Positions 7,817 through 17,551 are shown, counted from the stretch's first letter. The stretch is 64,000 nucleotides of DNA from Methylosinus trichosporium OB3b (GCF_002752655.1 NZ_CP023737.1:2256001-2320000), one strand, 5' to 3'. A program made the numbers and translations. The notes: generated by a model not told the origin, from the letters alone.

Positions 7817-9430
7817 GTGCTGCAGAAACATTTCGGCTATTATCTCCGCTACCTCGACCATGACATTCCCGCCGGCCTCGTCGTGTTTCTGGTCGCCGTG
7901 CCGCTCTGCCTGGGCATTGCTCTCGCCTCCGGCGCCCCGCCCATGGCGGGCGTCGTCTCGGGAATTGTCGGAGGGGTCGTCGTCTCGATCCTGAGCGGTT
8001 CTCAGCTCGCCGTCTCCGGGCCGGCGGCGGGTCTCACGGTCATCGTCGCGGCGGCGATCGAGAAGCTCGGCGGGCTCGAGCAACTGCTCGTCGCCGTGGT
8101 GCTGGCGGGCGTGCTTCAGCTCGCCATGGGCTATCTGAAGGCCGGCGTCATCGGCGCCTTCTTCCCCTCGGCGGTCATCAAGGGCATGCTGGCGGCCATC
8201 GGCCTCATCCTCATCATGAAGCAGCTGCCGCACGCCGTCGGCTATGACGCGGAGGCCGAGAGCGATCTCTCCTTCGTGGAGACCGACAGCAGCATGTCGC
8301 TGCAGAGCATCATGGACGCGCTCGGCGCCGTTTCCCCCGGCGCCGTCCTCGTCAGCCTGGGCTCGCTCGCGATCATGATCTTGTGGGAGTCGCAGATCGT
8401 CAAGAGCCGCAAGCGCCTCGCGCTGCTGCCCGGCCCGCTCGTGGCCGTGACCTTCGGCGTCGCCTATAATTTCATCGCCTCGCATCTGACGCCGTCGCTG
8501 GCGATCGCCTCTCAGCATATCGTGAATCTGCCGGCGATCTTCGGACCGATCGAGTTCGGACGAAAGCTCACCTTTCCCGATTTCGGCGCGCTCGCCAATC
8601 CGTCGACCTATGTGACGGCAGCCACTCTGGCGCTGATCGCCAGCCTCGAGACGCTGCTCAGCCTAGAAGCGATCGACAAGCTCGATCCGCTGAAGCGCAC
8701 GGCGTCGACCAATCAGGAGCTGAAGGCGCAGGGCGTCGGCAATATCGTCAGCGGAATGCTGGGCGGCCTCCCGATGACCGCCGTCATCGTCCGCGCTTCG
8801 GCCAATATCGACGCCGGCGCCCACACCAAGGTGTCGAGCTTCGTGCATGGCGTTCTGCTGCTCATGAGCGCGATGTTCCTGGCCTCCGTGCTCAATCTCA
8901 TCCCGCTCGCCTGCCTCGCCTCCATCTTGCTCTTGACCGGCTATAAGCTGGCCAAGCCCACTCTGTTCAAGAGCGTCTATGAGAAAGGCTTCGATCAGTT
9001 CGCGCCCTTCGTCGTCACCGTGGTGGCGATCCTGGCTACCGATCTGCTGCTCGGCATGGCGATCGGCATGGCGGTCGGCCTGTTCTTCGTGCTGCGCGCC
9101 AATTATCATGAGGCCATCACCCTCACGCGCGACGGCAATAATTATCTGCTGCGACTGCAGAAGGATGTATCCTTTCTCAATAAGGCGCTGCTGCGCGGCT
9201 ATCTCGCGCGCGTCGAGGAAAATGGCTATCTGATCGTCGACGGCGCCAAAGCGTCCTTCATCGATCAGGATATTCTGGAAACGCTGCAGGACTTCATCAA
9301 GGCCGCGGCCGATTCGGGAATCACCGTCGAGCTGAAGAATGTACGTGGCTTGTCGCTCAATGGCGGCGGAACGGCGGCGCAAGCGTCGTCGCACGGGAGC
9401 GGCGACGAGAGCTTTTCCATCTCGCATTGA
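7817..9430 (+). CDS. SulP-family anion transporter (bicarbonate or sulfate)
   Basis: 537 residues: about twelve hydrophobic spans starting LDHDIPAGLVVFLVAVPLCLGIALASGAPP, the SulP signature region, and a C-terminal STAS domain from about residue 430 (LLRLQKDVSFLNKALLRGYL). The neighbouring carbonic anhydrase suggests bicarbonate as the substrate, as in BicA-like and other SulP/carbonic-anhydrase pairs, but sulfate cannot be excluded from sequence. AGGAG precedes the start. The gene ends just before a strong hairpin at 9469-9489. Confidence 0.88.
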   Translation: MLQKHFGYYLRYLDHDIPAGLVVFLVAVPLCLGIALASGAPPMAGVVSGIVGGVVVSILSGSQLAVSGPAAGLTVIVAAAIEKLGGLEQLLVAVVLAGVLQLAMGYLKAGVIGAFFPSAVIKGMLAAIGLILIMKQLPHAVGYDAEAESDLSFVETDSSMSLQSIMDALGAVSPGAVLVSLGSLAIMILWESQIVKSRKRLALLPGPLVAVTFGVAYNFIASHLTPSLAIASQHIVNLPAIFGPIEFGRKLTFPDFGALANPSTYVTAATLALIASLETLLSLEAIDKLDPLKRTASTNQELKAQGVGNIVSGMLGGLPMTAVIVRASANIDAGAHTKVSSFVHGVLLLMSAMFLASVLNLIPLACLASILLLTGYKLAKPTLFKSVYEKGFDQFAPFVVTVVAILATDLLLGMAIGMAVGLFFVLRANYHEAITLTRDGNNYLLRLQKDVSFLNKALLRGYLARVEENGYLIVDGAKASFIDQDILETLQDFIKAAADSGITVELKNVRGLSLNGGGTAAQASSHGSGDESFSISH

Positions 9431-9468
9431 GCCCGCGAAGGTCGACGGACTTCGCAAGAATGAGCCGT

Positions 9469-9489
9469 GAGGCGGCGGCCCGCCGCCTC
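9469..9489. terminator. Hairpin between convergent genes
   Basis: GAGGCGGCG, 3-base loop, CGCCGCCTC: a perfect 9-bp GC stem between the SulP gene and the convergent gene at 9501. No long T-run follows on either side, so it would be a weak or Rho-assisted bidirectional terminator. Confidence 0.5.
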
Positions 9490-9500
9490 GCCGGAAAAGA

Positions 9501-9773
9501 TCAGGCGCTGTTGCGCCAGCTTCGATATTTCTCGAACAACTCCCGGGCCACCGACAAGCCGCTGGAGATCGCCTCCCGGCTGGCTTTGGGTCGCATGTCC
9601 TCCATGACCTCGGCTGCGTCGATGAGCGCCTCGGTCTCGAGGTCCCGCAACCGGCTCTCGTCCAGCGGAATTCCCGCCAATGCGACGACGACGATCAATC
9701 TGTAGGCGCTGTACAGGGCGAAGCTGGCCGTCGTTTGCGTGATGTCTTCTTCAATGGGCTCTTTGGCGCTCAT
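9501..9773 (-). CDS. Small hypothetical protein (90 residues)
   Basis: The start is well supported by AAGGAGG 7 bases before the ATG. The protein is mostly helical by composition, with a hydrophobic stretch (ALYSAYRLIVVVALAGIPL) followed by an acidic helix (LRDLETEALIDAAEVMEDM). It may be peripheral or membrane-attached. It does not match a family I recognise. The next gene upstream on the opposite side is more than 1 kb away; the PiT gene downstream in coordinates is a separate unit on the same strand. Confidence 0.6.
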   Translation of the reverse strand: MSAKEPIEEDITQTTASFALYSAYRLIVVVALAGIPLDESRLRDLETEALIDAAEVMEDMRPKASREAISSGLSVARELFEKYRSWRNSA

Positions 9774-9950
9774 GGGCAGCCTCCTTCCGTGGGCGGGACA
9801 ATAGACCCAAATGCGCCATTTCGCGACTGCGAGACGCCGACTTTCATAATCGGCCGAGCCTCCGACAAGAATCGATGCTCCTTCGACAGGAGCGAACGCC
9901 GATTTTGCCCCGCCGAACCGGCAGCGCCACCAACGAGAAAGACCGGAAAT

Positions 9951-9974
9951 GGGGAGCGGCGGAGAGCCGCCCCC
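9951..9974 (-). terminator. Hairpin downstream of the phosphate transporter gene
   Basis: Inverted repeat GGGGAGCGGC / GCCGCCCCC with a 5-base loop, beginning 5 bases after the stop of the PiT gene when read on the minus strand and followed by ATTTCC. Probable terminator; the T-run is poor. Confidence 0.45.
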
Positions 9975-9978
9975 GGCC

Positions 9979-11604
9979 TTACATGACCTGGCGCAGCAGG
10001 AAGTAGAGCGACGCCGACAGCGTGATCGCGGCCGGCAGCGTCAGCACCCAGGCCATCAGCAGCTTCTGGATCGTCGCCATCTGCACGCCGGCCCCATTGG
10101 CCGCCATGGTTCCGGCGACGCCGGAGGACAGCACATGGGTGGTCGACACCGGCATTCCGTACATGTCGGCGGCGGCGATCGTGCCCATGGCGACGAGCTC
10201 GGCCGAAGCGCCCTGACCATAGGTGAGATGCTGCTTGCCGATCTTCTCGCCGACGGTGACGACGATGCGCCTCCAGCCGATCATGGTGCCGAGGCCGAGC
10301 GCGATGGCGACGGCGATCTTCACCCACAGCGGAATGAACTTCGTCGCCTGATCGATCTGATCCTTATACTCCTTCAGCACTTTCTTGTCGGCGTCGGAGA
10401 GTTCCGCCGCCTTGTCCTTGGCGAGGAAGCGCAGCGCCTCGGAGGCGAGGTAGATGTCGTTGCGGGTGTTGCCGACGGCGGCGAAGGGAATCTTCGAGAT
10501 CGAGCCATAGGTCTCGATCTGATTCGCGATGTCGCGGATCAGCACGGCGAGCGACGGATAGGTTCCTTCGTTCAACTGATGCTGCGCGACATAATTGGTC
10601 ACCGCCGGGCGCGGATCGCCGAGCACATTATAACCAGCCGCCTTCGTCTCGACGACCTCGGAGGCCTCGTGCGACGCCTTGGAGAAGGCCGCCATATGAC
10701 TCGGCGGCAGCGCGCGGTTGAGGGCGTAGGAAGTGGGCACCGTGCCGATCAGGATCAGCATGATGAGGCCCATGCCCTTCTGACCATCGTTGGAGCCATG
10801 AGCGAAGGAGACGCCGGTGCAGGTGAGCACCAGCAGACCGCGAATCCACCAGGGCGGCGCCGCCTGACCCTTGGGCTCCTGATACAGCTCCGGCTTGCGC
10901 ACCGTAAATTTCAGCGCGAGCAGCAGCAGCGCCGCGGAGACGAAGCCGACCACCGGCGACAGCAGCAGCGCATAGCCGATATCGATGGCCTTGCCCCAAT
11001 CGACGCCGGAGGTTCCATCGCGGCCGCGCATGAGCGCGTTGGCGATGCCGACGCCGATGATCGAGCCGATCAGCGTGTGCGAGGAGGAGGCCGGCAGGCC
11101 GAGCCACCAGGTGCCGAGATTCCACATGATCGCCGCGATGAGCAGAGCGAACACCATGGCGAAGCCCGCCTGCGAGCCGACCTGCAGGATCAGCTCCACC
11201 GGCAGCAGCGACACGATGCCGAAAGCGACCGCGCCGGTCGAGAACAGCACGCCGAGGAAATTGAAGAAGCCCGACCAGACGACGGCGACCGGCGCCGGCA
11301 TGGAGTGGGTGTAGATCACGGTCGCCACCGCATTGGCGGTGTCGTGGAAGCCGTTCACGAACTCGAAGCCGAGCGCGATGAAGAGCGCGACGCCGAGCAG
11401 CACGAAAGGCAGAAAGGTCGTCACCGGCGCGCCGGATTCGAGAAGGTCCTGATAAATGCTCCAGGCGGTGAAGGCGAGGCCGAGCGCGATCACCGCGAGG
11501 AAGACGAGAAGCGCGCGAATATCGAGCGGATGATCCAGCTTCGGCTTGGGATCATGCCCCTCGCGATCTTCGGCGAGATCGACGCTGCTTGCCAGGGAGG
11601 TCAT
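9979..11604 (-). CDS. pit: PiT-family inorganic phosphate transporter
   Basis: 541-residue inner-membrane protein with the two duplicated PiT signatures: GFEFVNGFHDTANAVATVIYT near the N-terminus and GVSFAHGSNDGQKGMG in the second half, plus the LPASSSHTLIGSIIG and MPVSTTHVLSSG segments. It carries a long soluble loop between the halves (about residues 300-420), as in PitA-type proteins. PiT proteins import metal-phosphate with protons. I take the ATG at 11604, with AGGAG 7 bases upstream, rather than the upstream frame opening at 11637. It is a single gene. Confidence 0.92.
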   Translation of the reverse strand: MTSLASSVDLAEDREGHDPKPKLDHPLDIRALLVFLAVIALGLAFTAWSIYQDLLESGAPVTTFLPFVLLGVALFIALGFEFVNGFHDTANAVATVIYTHSMPAPVAVVWSGFFNFLGVLFSTGAVAFGIVSLLPVELILQVGSQAGFAMVFALLIAAIMWNLGTWWLGLPASSSHTLIGSIIGVGIANALMRGRDGTSGVDWGKAIDIGYALLLSPVVGFVSAALLLLALKFTVRKPELYQEPKGQAAPPWWIRGLLVLTCTGVSFAHGSNDGQKGMGLIMLILIGTVPTSYALNRALPPSHMAAFSKASHEASEVVETKAAGYNVLGDPRPAVTNYVAQHQLNEGTYPSLAVLIRDIANQIETYGSISKIPFAAVGNTRNDIYLASEALRFLAKDKAAELSDADKKVLKEYKDQIDQATKFIPLWVKIAVAIALGLGTMIGWRRIVVTVGEKIGKQHLTYGQGASAELVAMGTIAAADMYGMPVSTTHVLSSGVAGTMAANGAGVQMATIQKLLMAWVLTLPAAITLSASLYFLLRQVM

Positions 11605-11794
11605 GGAGAAACTCCTGAGAACGAAGAACACGCTCACAAACCAGCGACAGGCGACACGCGCGTGACATCGGGGCGAACGTCCCGTTTATGAAAATCATTT
11701 CATTTGACGACATGAGCGAAGCGGCGGACCATCGCTTCGCACAAGGTTTGAAAAGAAATCGCCCGCGCGGCGAGAACGAGAACAGGAGGACTCC

Positions 11795-12016
11795 ATGTCC
11801 GACGCCTATATCCTCGAGCTCGGAGTGGAGCCGGTCGGATTGGTGACGCGCGAGGACGACGGCTATCGCTTCTATGCGGCCAAGCGATCCTTTCGCGCGC
11901 TCGAGGGGCGGGTGTTCGACAGCGCCGAGAACGCGCGCGACGCCGCGGTCGACCTCTTCGGCGAGGACGCGCCGGCCTCGGCGCTCACCTCGCTCGCCGT
12001 CGCAGCGCATATGTGA
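11795..12016 (+). CDS. Small hypothetical protein (73 residues)
   Basis: GGAGG is placed 5 bases before the ATG. The sequence EPVGLVTREDDGYRFYAAKRSFRALEGRVFDSAENARDAAVDLF suggests a small mixed alpha/beta soluble protein of a conserved type often seen in Rhizobiales, but I cannot assign a function. It is isolated between the PiT gene (divergent) and the vapBC-like operon (convergent). Confidence 0.6.
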   Translation: MSDAYILELGVEPVGLVTREDDGYRFYAAKRSFRALEGRVFDSAENARDAAVDLFGEDAPASALTSLAVAAHM

Positions 12017-12067
12017 CGTCGGGCGACGATGGCGACGCGAGGCGTTTCGCCCGAGAGCTCGACCCCA

Positions 12068-12466
12068 TTATGACAGCAGACGCACGCGAGCGCCTCTCGC
12101 TTCCAGCAGCTCGGTCGCTTTCTTGTCGAAGGAGAGAAAGACCTCGCCACCGAGGCGGCGTCCTTCATGGGCGATCACTCCATCGGCGAAATCGCCGCCG
12201 GCTTCGAGAACAGCGAGACCCATCTCCACCGCAGGTCGATTCATCGCGACATTCGCCGTGTTCATGAGACGGCGGATGGCTTCGCAGATATCGGAGGACG
12301 GGACCCTGTAGCCCCTCGCCAGAACCCAGACGAGTTCGCACAGAGTGGGCGACGTCAGAGCGATGACATCGGCGCCGGCCAGCGCATCTTTGGCGTGCTT
12401 GCTTTGTTTCGCGTCATCACCCGTGATCGCGCGGATGAGCACATTGGTGTCCGCCGTCGCCTTCAT
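12068..12466 (-). CDS. vapC: PIN-domain toxin (VapC-type)
   Basis: 132 residues with the PIN nuclease acidic residues D6 (ADTNVLIR), E44 (CELVWVL), D95 (DFADGVIA) and D114 (LSFDKKA). VapC toxins are Mg2+-dependent ribonucleases held in check by the antitoxin encoded just upstream. Its ATG overlaps the antitoxin TGA (ATGA), the classic translational coupling of such operons. The same frame is open further upstream, but that part is a shadow of the antitoxin gene. The RNA target cannot be read from the sequence. Confidence 0.88.
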   Translation of the reverse strand: MKATADTNVLIRAITGDDAKQSKHAKDALAGADVIALTSPTLCELVWVLARGYRVPSSDICEAIRRLMNTANVAMNRPAVEMGLAVLEAGGDFADGVIAHEGRRLGGEVFLSFDKKATELLEARGARVRLLS

Positions 12467-12714
12467 CTCTTGCCGGCCCAGCCTTGCTCGATGATCTCGT
12501 TCATCTCTTCGATGGATAGCGATGGTCCGTTCTCGCGTTTCAGGAAATCGAAGATGTCCGAAATTCTGCCGGTCGGCCGGATCGCTCGCACTTCGATCCG
12601 ACCATCGGGAAGCTTGTCCACGAGGATCTTCTCGCCAGGCTCTACACCCAAATGCTCGAGCAGCTCCTTGCGCAAAGTGACCTGCCCTTTGCTCGTGACC
12701 GTGAGCGTCGTCAT
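12463..12714 (-). CDS. vapB: AbrB/MazE-type antitoxin (VapB-like)
   Basis: 83 residues starting MTTLTVTSKGQVTLRKELLEHLGVEPGEKI, a standard swapped-hairpin AbrB DNA-binding domain (residues 3-46), followed by a C-terminal acidic/hydrophobic segment (IFDFLKRENGPSLSIEEMNEIIEQGW) of the type that wraps a PIN toxin. It is first in a two-gene operon with the toxin. A palindrome starts 30 bases upstream of the ATG and is the likely autoregulatory site. Confidence 0.9.
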   Translation of the reverse strand: MTTLTVTSKGQVTLRKELLEHLGVEPGEKILVDKLPDGRIEVRAIRPTGRISDIFDFLKRENGPSLSIEEMNEIIEQGWAGKR

Positions 12715-12743
12715 AGCGCGCCTCTCTGGTTTTCAAGACAAGC

Positions 12744-12767
12744 AAGGTAAGGCAGTATTACCTTACC
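12744..12767. promoter_or_regulatory. Operator palindrome of the vapBC-like operon
   Basis: GGTAAGG (12746-12752), 8 bases, CCTTACC (12761-12767); a second phase of the same symmetry is AAGGTAA / TTACCTT. It lies 30-53 bases before the antitoxin ATG, where AbrB-type antitoxins bind to repress their own operon. Function inferred from position and symmetry. Confidence 0.7.
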
Positions 12768-12987
12768 ATCAAGGCCAAAAAACCGCGCCCGACGCGACGC
12801 CGTCGGCGCGAGCAGGATGCCGAATCGCGGGCGTCGACAAATGGCGCGCTCCGAGAAAATAAACGTTTTGCAGGCTTTAGCAGCGCCGAGGGCGCGCATT
12901 GCCCTGCGCGAGAGCTGGCCTAGATGAGCCGAGCGCCTCGGAATTCACGCAGAGTTCGGGGAATCCTCGGATGTAGGAGAGTTGTCG

Positions 12988-13488
12988 ATGAAGCAGAAGC
13001 TCTCTCTGGTCGCAGCATTGGCCGCGGCCCTGGCTTTCCCGGTCGGGGCTTATGGCTGGGGCGATGGCTACGGCGGGACCGGCACGGTTCCGGCGCCGGG
13101 CAAGAACGTCCCCGGCTCTTCGAAAGCCGGTGGCGGCGCATGGCCCGGATCGGGCAAGACCGAAAAGACCGGCACGCAAGGATCGAACGACCAGGGCGGA
13201 AAGTCTGGCGGGAATTGGCCGGGCAAGCAGAGCGGGCAGTCCGGCGGGGGCTGGCCGGGCAAGCAGGCCGGGTCCGGCGGGAAATGGCCCGGAGGCGGCC
13301 CGTCATATGGTGGCGGTCGCGGTCCGCGCGGCCCCATCTACGGCAGCGCCGGCCGCTGGGAGCACCGCAGCGGCTACGGCGGTTACAGGCCGGGCCGCGG
13401 TCGCTGGGAGCACCGCAGTGGTTACGGCTACCCCTATAACCGCGGACGCGTCTATCCCCGGCGCCACGACGGGCGGTACTGGCGCTGA
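12988..13488 (+). CDS. Secreted Gly/Pro-rich low-complexity protein
   Basis: 166 residues. A typical signal peptide (KQKLSLVAALAAALAFPVGAYG) precedes a mature part with no normal core: repeats of the form GGxWPGKQxG (about residues 48-100), then two near-identical GRWEHRSGYG units and a basic Tyr/Arg tail. It probably sits in the periplasm or at the cell surface. GGAG 8 bases before the ATG at 12988 decides against the upstream TTG at 12982. The family is not recognised; the composition resembles surface or matrix proteins, but no function can be assigned. Confidence 0.65.
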   Translation: MKQKLSLVAALAAALAFPVGAYGWGDGYGGTGTVPAPGKNVPGSSKAGGGAWPGSGKTEKTGTQGSNDQGGKSGGNWPGKQSGQSGGGWPGKQAGSGGKWPGGGPSYGGGRGPRGPIYGSAGRWEHRSGYGGYRPGRGRWEHRSGYGYPYNRGRVYPRRHDGRYWR

Positions 13489-13599
13489 GCTTCGTGGACA
13501 ATCGCCATGGGTCGCGTCGCAATGACCTCGACCCATGACCGAGCAGAGCGGCCGGAGCATCGCTTCGGCCGCGCCGAAAAAAGCAGCGTCGTCGCGCTT

Positions 13600-15876
13600 C
13601 TACCCCCCGACGCCGAAGGCCGCCAGCGCCGCCATGTTCACGATCTCGGCGTCGGTGGCGCCGAGCTGGACGATCTGAATCGCCTTGTCGAGCCCGACCA
13701 CCAGCGGCCCGAGCACCGTGGCGCCGCCCAGCTCCTGCACCATCTTCGTCGAGATCGCCGCCGAATGGAACGCCGGCATCACCAGCACATTAGCCGTGTC
13801 GGAGAGGCGCGCGAAAGGATAGGCGGCCATCGCTTGCCGATTGAGCGCGATGTCCGCTCCCATCTCGCCCTCATATTCGAAATCGACGCGGCGCGAATCG
13901 AGCACGCGCACGGCTTCATGCACGCGCGCGGTGCGCTCGCCCGGCGGATAGCCGAAGGTCGAGAAGGCGAGAAGAGCGACGCGCGGCTCGAGGCCGATGC
14001 GCCGCGCCAGCCCCGCCGCCTCGATAGCAATGTCAGCGAGCTCGCCCGCCTCCGGCATTTCGGTGATCGCCGTGTCGGCGACGACGACGATGCGGCCGCG
14101 CGCCAGCACCAGCGACGCGCCGATCAGCCGATGTCCCGGCTTCTGATCGACGACATGGCGCACATCCTCGAGCGCGGTGGAGAAATTGCGCGTGACGCCG
14201 GTCACCATCGCGTCGGCGTCGCCCTGCGCCACCATCGCCGCGGCGAAATGATTGCGGTCGTTGTTGATGAGCCTTTGGCAGTCGCGGAACAGGAATCCCT
14301 TGCGCTGCAGGCGCTCGAACAGAAATTGCGCATAGACGCCATTGCGCGAGGAAAGCCGCGCGTTATGCACCTCGATCATCTCGCCGAGCTCGAGACCGGC
14401 GCTCCGCGCCGTCTGCGCCACCCTCTCCTCGCGGCCGACCAGTATCGCGCGGCCGAGCCCCTGCGCGACGAAGGAGAGCGCGGCGCGAATGACCTGCTCC
14501 TCCTCGCCCTCGGCGAAGACGACGCGCTTGGGATCGCGCCGCACGCGATCGTAGATCGTATGCATCAGCGCGGCGACCGGATCGCGCCGCGCCGTCAGCT
14601 CGGCGCGATAAGCGTTCATGTCGACGATCGGCCGTTGCGCCACGCCCGAGTCCATCGCCGCGCGCGCCACCGCCGGCGGCACGACCGAGACGAGACGCGG
14701 ATCGAAAGGCGCGGGGATGAGATAATCGCGGCCGAAACGCGGCCGCGCGCCCTGATAGGCGTTGGCGACCTCGTCCGGCACATCCTCGCGCGCGAGCTCG
14801 GCGAGCGCATGGACCGCGGCGATCTTCATCTCCATGTTGATCGTCTTGGCGCGCACGTCGAGCGCGCCGCGGAAGATGTAAGGGAAGCCCAGGACATTAT
14901 TGATCTGATTCGAATAGTCGGAGCGCCCGGTGGCGACGATGGCGTCGGGCCGCGCGGCGAGCGCGTCCTCCGGCGTGATCTCCGGATCGGGATTGGCCAA
15001 GGCGAAGACGATCGGATTCGCCGCCATCGTCGTCATCATGTCCGGCGTCAGCGCGCCTTTCACCGACAGGCCGAAGAAAATGTCGGCGCCCTCCAGCGCC
15101 TCGGCGAGCGTGCGCGCGCTCGTGTCGACCGCATGCGCGCTCTTCCATTGATTCATGCCTTCGACGCGGCCGCGATAGACGACGCCCTTGGTGTCGCAGA
15201 GCACGACATTCTGCGGCGCGAAGCCCAGCGCCTTGACGAGATCGAGGCAGGCGATGCCCGCGGCGCCGGCGCCGTTGCAGACGAGCTTCGTATCGGCGAT
15301 GTCGCGGCCGGTGAGATGCAGCGCGTTGATGAGGCCGGCGGCGGAGATGATCGCGGTGCCGTGCTGGTCGTCGTGGAAGACCGGAATGTCCATCAATTCG
15401 CGCAGGCGCTCCTCGATGATGAAGCACTCCGGCGCCTTGATGTCCTCGAGGTTTATGCCGCCGAAGGAGGGGCCGAGATAGCGCACCGCGGCGATGAACT
15501 GCTCGACATCCTGCGCGTCGATCTCGAGATCGATCGAATCGATATCGGCGAAGCGCTTGAACAAAGTCGCCTTGCCCTCCATCACGGGCTTCGCCGCGAG
15601 CGCGCCGAGATTGCCGAGGCCGAGAATCGCCGTGCCATTGGTGATGACGGCGACGAGATTGCCCTTGGCGGTATAGTCATAGGCGAGCGACGGGTTCTCG
15701 GCGATCGCCAGCACCGGCGCGGCGACGCCGGGCGAATAGGCGAGCGAGAGATCGCGCTGCGTCGACATCGGCTTGGTCGGGACGACGGCGATCTTTCCAG
15801 GCCGGCCGCGCGAATGATAGAGCAGCGCCTCCTTGTCGGTGAAGGTCGGACGGTCCATGCGCGGCTTCTCCGCCAT
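13600..15876 (-). CDS. maeB: NADP-dependent malic enzyme, MaeB type
   Basis: 758 residues in the two-part MaeB arrangement: an N-terminal malic enzyme (about 1-430) and a C-terminal phosphotransacetylase-like domain (about 440-758). It converts malate to pyruvate and CO2 with NADP. Diagnostic segments include [39 protein letters not shown] and the NAD(P)-binding [16 protein letters not shown]. The phosphotransacetylase part usually lacks activity and acts in allosteric control by acetyl-CoA. The start at ATG 15876 has GGGGAG 5 bases ahead and is preferred to the in-frame ATGs up to 15897. It is a single gene. Confidence 0.95.
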   Translation of the reverse strand: MAEKPRMDRPTFTDKEALLYHSRGRPGKIAVVPTKPMSTQRDLSLAYSPGVAAPVLAIAENPSLAYDYTAKGNLVAVITNGTAILGLGNLGALAAKPVMEGKATLFKRFADIDSIDLEIDAQDVEQFIAAVRYLGPSFGGINLEDIKAPECFIIEERLRELMDIPVFHDDQHGTAIISAAGLINALHLTGRDIADTKLVCNGAGAAGIACLDLVKALGFAPQNVVLCDTKGVVYRGRVEGMNQWKSAHAVDTSARTLAEALEGADIFFGLSVKGALTPDMMTTMAANPIVFALANPDPEITPEDALAARPDAIVATGRSDYSNQINNVLGFPYIFRGALDVRAKTINMEMKIAAVHALAELAREDVPDEVANAYQGARPRFGRDYLIPAPFDPRLVSVVPPAVARAAMDSGVAQRPIVDMNAYRAELTARRDPVAALMHTIYDRVRRDPKRVVFAEGEEEQVIRAALSFVAQGLGRAILVGREERVAQTARSAGLELGEMIEVHNARLSSRNGVYAQFLFERLQRKGFLFRDCQRLINNDRNHFAAAMVAQGDADAMVTGVTRNFSTALEDVRHVVDQKPGHRLIGASLVLARGRIVVVADTAITEMPEAGELADIAIEAAGLARRIGLEPRVALLAFSTFGYPPGERTARVHEAVRVLDSRRVDFEYEGEMGADIALNRQAMAAYPFARLSDTANVLVMPAFHSAAISTKMVQELGGATVLGPLVVGLDKAIQIVQLGATDAEIVNMAALAAFGVGG

Positions 15877-16024
15877 TCTCTCCCCTTTCCGCATCATCTC
15901 ATCGCCCGCACTCGGCCACAGCTTTGCGACGAGAATATGCCGAAGCTTCCGGCGTCCTCGGCGTGACGCGCCGGCAAATCATGCTATGAGGGCGAATCTC
16001 GCGTGAAGAAACCTCGAGAAGGCC

Positions 16025-16723
16025 ATGTCCGATTCCGCCACAGACGCATTCTTCTCCGCTTGGCGCACCTACCGCAAGATCGTGGACGCCAATTACATGT
16101 ATCACCGCGAGATCGGCGCGCGCATCGAGGAGACGCTGCGCGCCGCCTTCGGCGATAGCGGTTTCTCGGTGCTCGATCTCGGCTGCGGCGACGCCTCGAC
16201 CTTCGCGCCGCGGCTCGCGCGCCTTGCGCCCTCGCGCTATGTCGGCGTCGATCTCTCCGAGACCGCGCTCGGCCTCGCCGCGGAGAATGCGAAAGCGCTT
16301 CCCTGCCCCGCCGAGCTGCGCCGCGAGGATTTGCTGACAGCGCTCGCCGAAGGCGACGAGCGCTTCGACCTCATCCACACGAGCTTCGCGCTGCATCATC
16401 TGCCGACCGAGCGTAAGGCCGAGTTCTTCCGCCTCGCCGCCGCCCGGCTCACCCCGCGCGGCCTGCTGCTGCTCACCGATGTGATGCGCGAGGAGGACGA
16501 AACGCTGCCCATTTATTTCGGTCGCTACACGTCTTGGTTGCGCAGCGATTGGGGCCTGCTGACCGAGGAGGAGCGCGAGGCGACCTGCGCGCATCTGACC
16601 GCCAACGACCTGCCCGAGACCTTTGCGACGCTCGCGTCTCAGGCGCAGGCGGCGGGCCTCGCGGCCGAGCCGGTCGCGGCCTTCACCTGGCACAAATTGG
16701 CGAGGTTCAGTCGGCGCGCCTGA
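16025..16723 (+). CDS. Class I SAM-dependent methyltransferase
   Basis: 232 residues with the Rossmann methyltransferase motifs: VLDLGCGDAST (49-59, SAM binding), VGVDLSETAL (motif II) and DLIHTSFALHHLPTE (motif IV). Its substrate cannot be told from sequence; the layout resembles small-molecule or ubiquinone/biotin-type methyltransferases. GAGAAGG precedes the ATG. It lies divergently from maeB and is followed by an AT-richer patch that seems to be of foreign origin, so it may mark the edge of the resident chromosome. Confidence 0.85.
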   Translation: MSDSATDAFFSAWRTYRKIVDANYMYHREIGARIEETLRAAFGDSGFSVLDLGCGDASTFAPRLARLAPSRYVGVDLSETALGLAAENAKALPCPAELRREDLLTALAEGDERFDLIHTSFALHHLPTERKAEFFRLAAARLTPRGLLLLTDVMREEDETLPIYFGRYTSWLRSDWGLLTEEEREATCAHLTANDLPETFATLASQAQAAGLAAEPVAAFTWHKLARFSRRA

Positions 16724-16813
16724 AAGAAAGGACAGAGCGCAACTTTAGTGTTATCCAAATGTTCTCGATCTGAGACGGGCCACCCGAGTTCGGGTAAATG
16801 TCGGATCATCGGA

Positions 16814-17551
16814 ATGCGCGCCGACCATGAAATTTGCTGGATTTTGGAAGGGCGCTCCCCCGACGAAATTCCTATGGCGCGCCTAGCCGAATATATGCGG
16901 CTCCTCGCCATCCTGTTCGGCGAGTTCGAATCCGTTCATTTCGATCGAGTCGAGAAAGCCTGCACGAAGATCGTGGCGAAGCTGCCGCTCGGCGGCGCGT
17001 CTCACAAGGTCCAGGCCCGTATCTATGCCGTGCGCGATCGTCGTGCGCCCCCGGACGCGATGCACGCCGCCCGTCGCATCAACGAAATGGTCGGCGAAGA
17101 CAAAGGCGTCGCCCGAATAAGCTTTGGCGCAACGTCTATTTTGCGATTCCCTGGAAGGGGCGGCGTGACGGAAGCCGCCTTCGGCTTCGTCGATCAGGCG
17201 ACCGTCACGGGCAAGCTCTATGCTCTTTCCGAAGAGCCTTCCGGCGGAATCAGAGCGCGTATTCGACCGAGAGGCGGAAGCAGCTACGTAGCCTGCACCG
17301 CCGATCGTATCCTCGGCGCGACATTGCGGGGCTTTTTCTTGGAGACGGTTCGGGTCCAAGGCCGTGGCGCGTGGCGACGCGCCACGAGCGGCGAGTGGTC
17401 TTGCCAATCTCTCCACATTCAAAGCGTCAGTCCGGTCAAGGACGTTTCTTTGCGCGACGCCATCGACGCCTTGAGGAGCATAGAGGTCGACTGGCCGGAC
17501 GATCCTCTGACGGAGTGGACGCGGCTCGACGAGCGGGACGGCGCCGCTTGA
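16814..17551 (+). CDS. Unrecognised protein translationally coupled to a PIN-domain gene
   Basis: About 245 residues from the ATG at 16814 (a GTG at 16748 would add 22 residues). The N-terminal third (EICWILEGRSPDEIPMARLAEYMRLLAILFGEFESVHF) looks helical; the C-terminal half is rich in beta strands (AAFGFVDQATVTGKLYALSEE, IRARIRP, YVACTADRILGATL, VRVQGRGAWRR) and reads like an OB-fold or barrel. The stop TGA overlaps the TTG start of the following PIN gene, so the products are probably made together. Codon use (ATA, AGA, TTA) is less GC-biased than the neighbours, which suggests transfer. I cannot assign a family; an antitoxin or partner role for the PIN protein is inference from coupling only. 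Confidence 0.6.
   Translation: MRADHEICWILEGRSPDEIPMARLAEYMRLLAILFGEFESVHFDRVEKACTKIVAKLPLGGASHKVQARIYAVRDRRAPPDAMHAARRINEMVGEDKGVARISFGATSILRFPGRGGVTEAAFGFVDQATVTGKLYALSEEPSGGIRARIRPRGGSSYVACTADRILGATLRGFFLETVRVQGRGAWRRATSGEWSCQSLHIQSVSPVKDVSLRDAIDALRSIEVDWPDDPLTEWTRLDERDGAA

Noticed and set aside
12068..12745. A 225-codon reading of the PIN toxin gene
   Set aside because: The extra N-terminal part is the antitoxin gene read in another frame; the ATG at 12466 overlapping the antitoxin stop is the real start.
13507..15966. 819-codon plus-strand frame opposite maeB
   Set aside because: Shadow of a conserved two-domain malic enzyme; no start signal and no recognisable domain.
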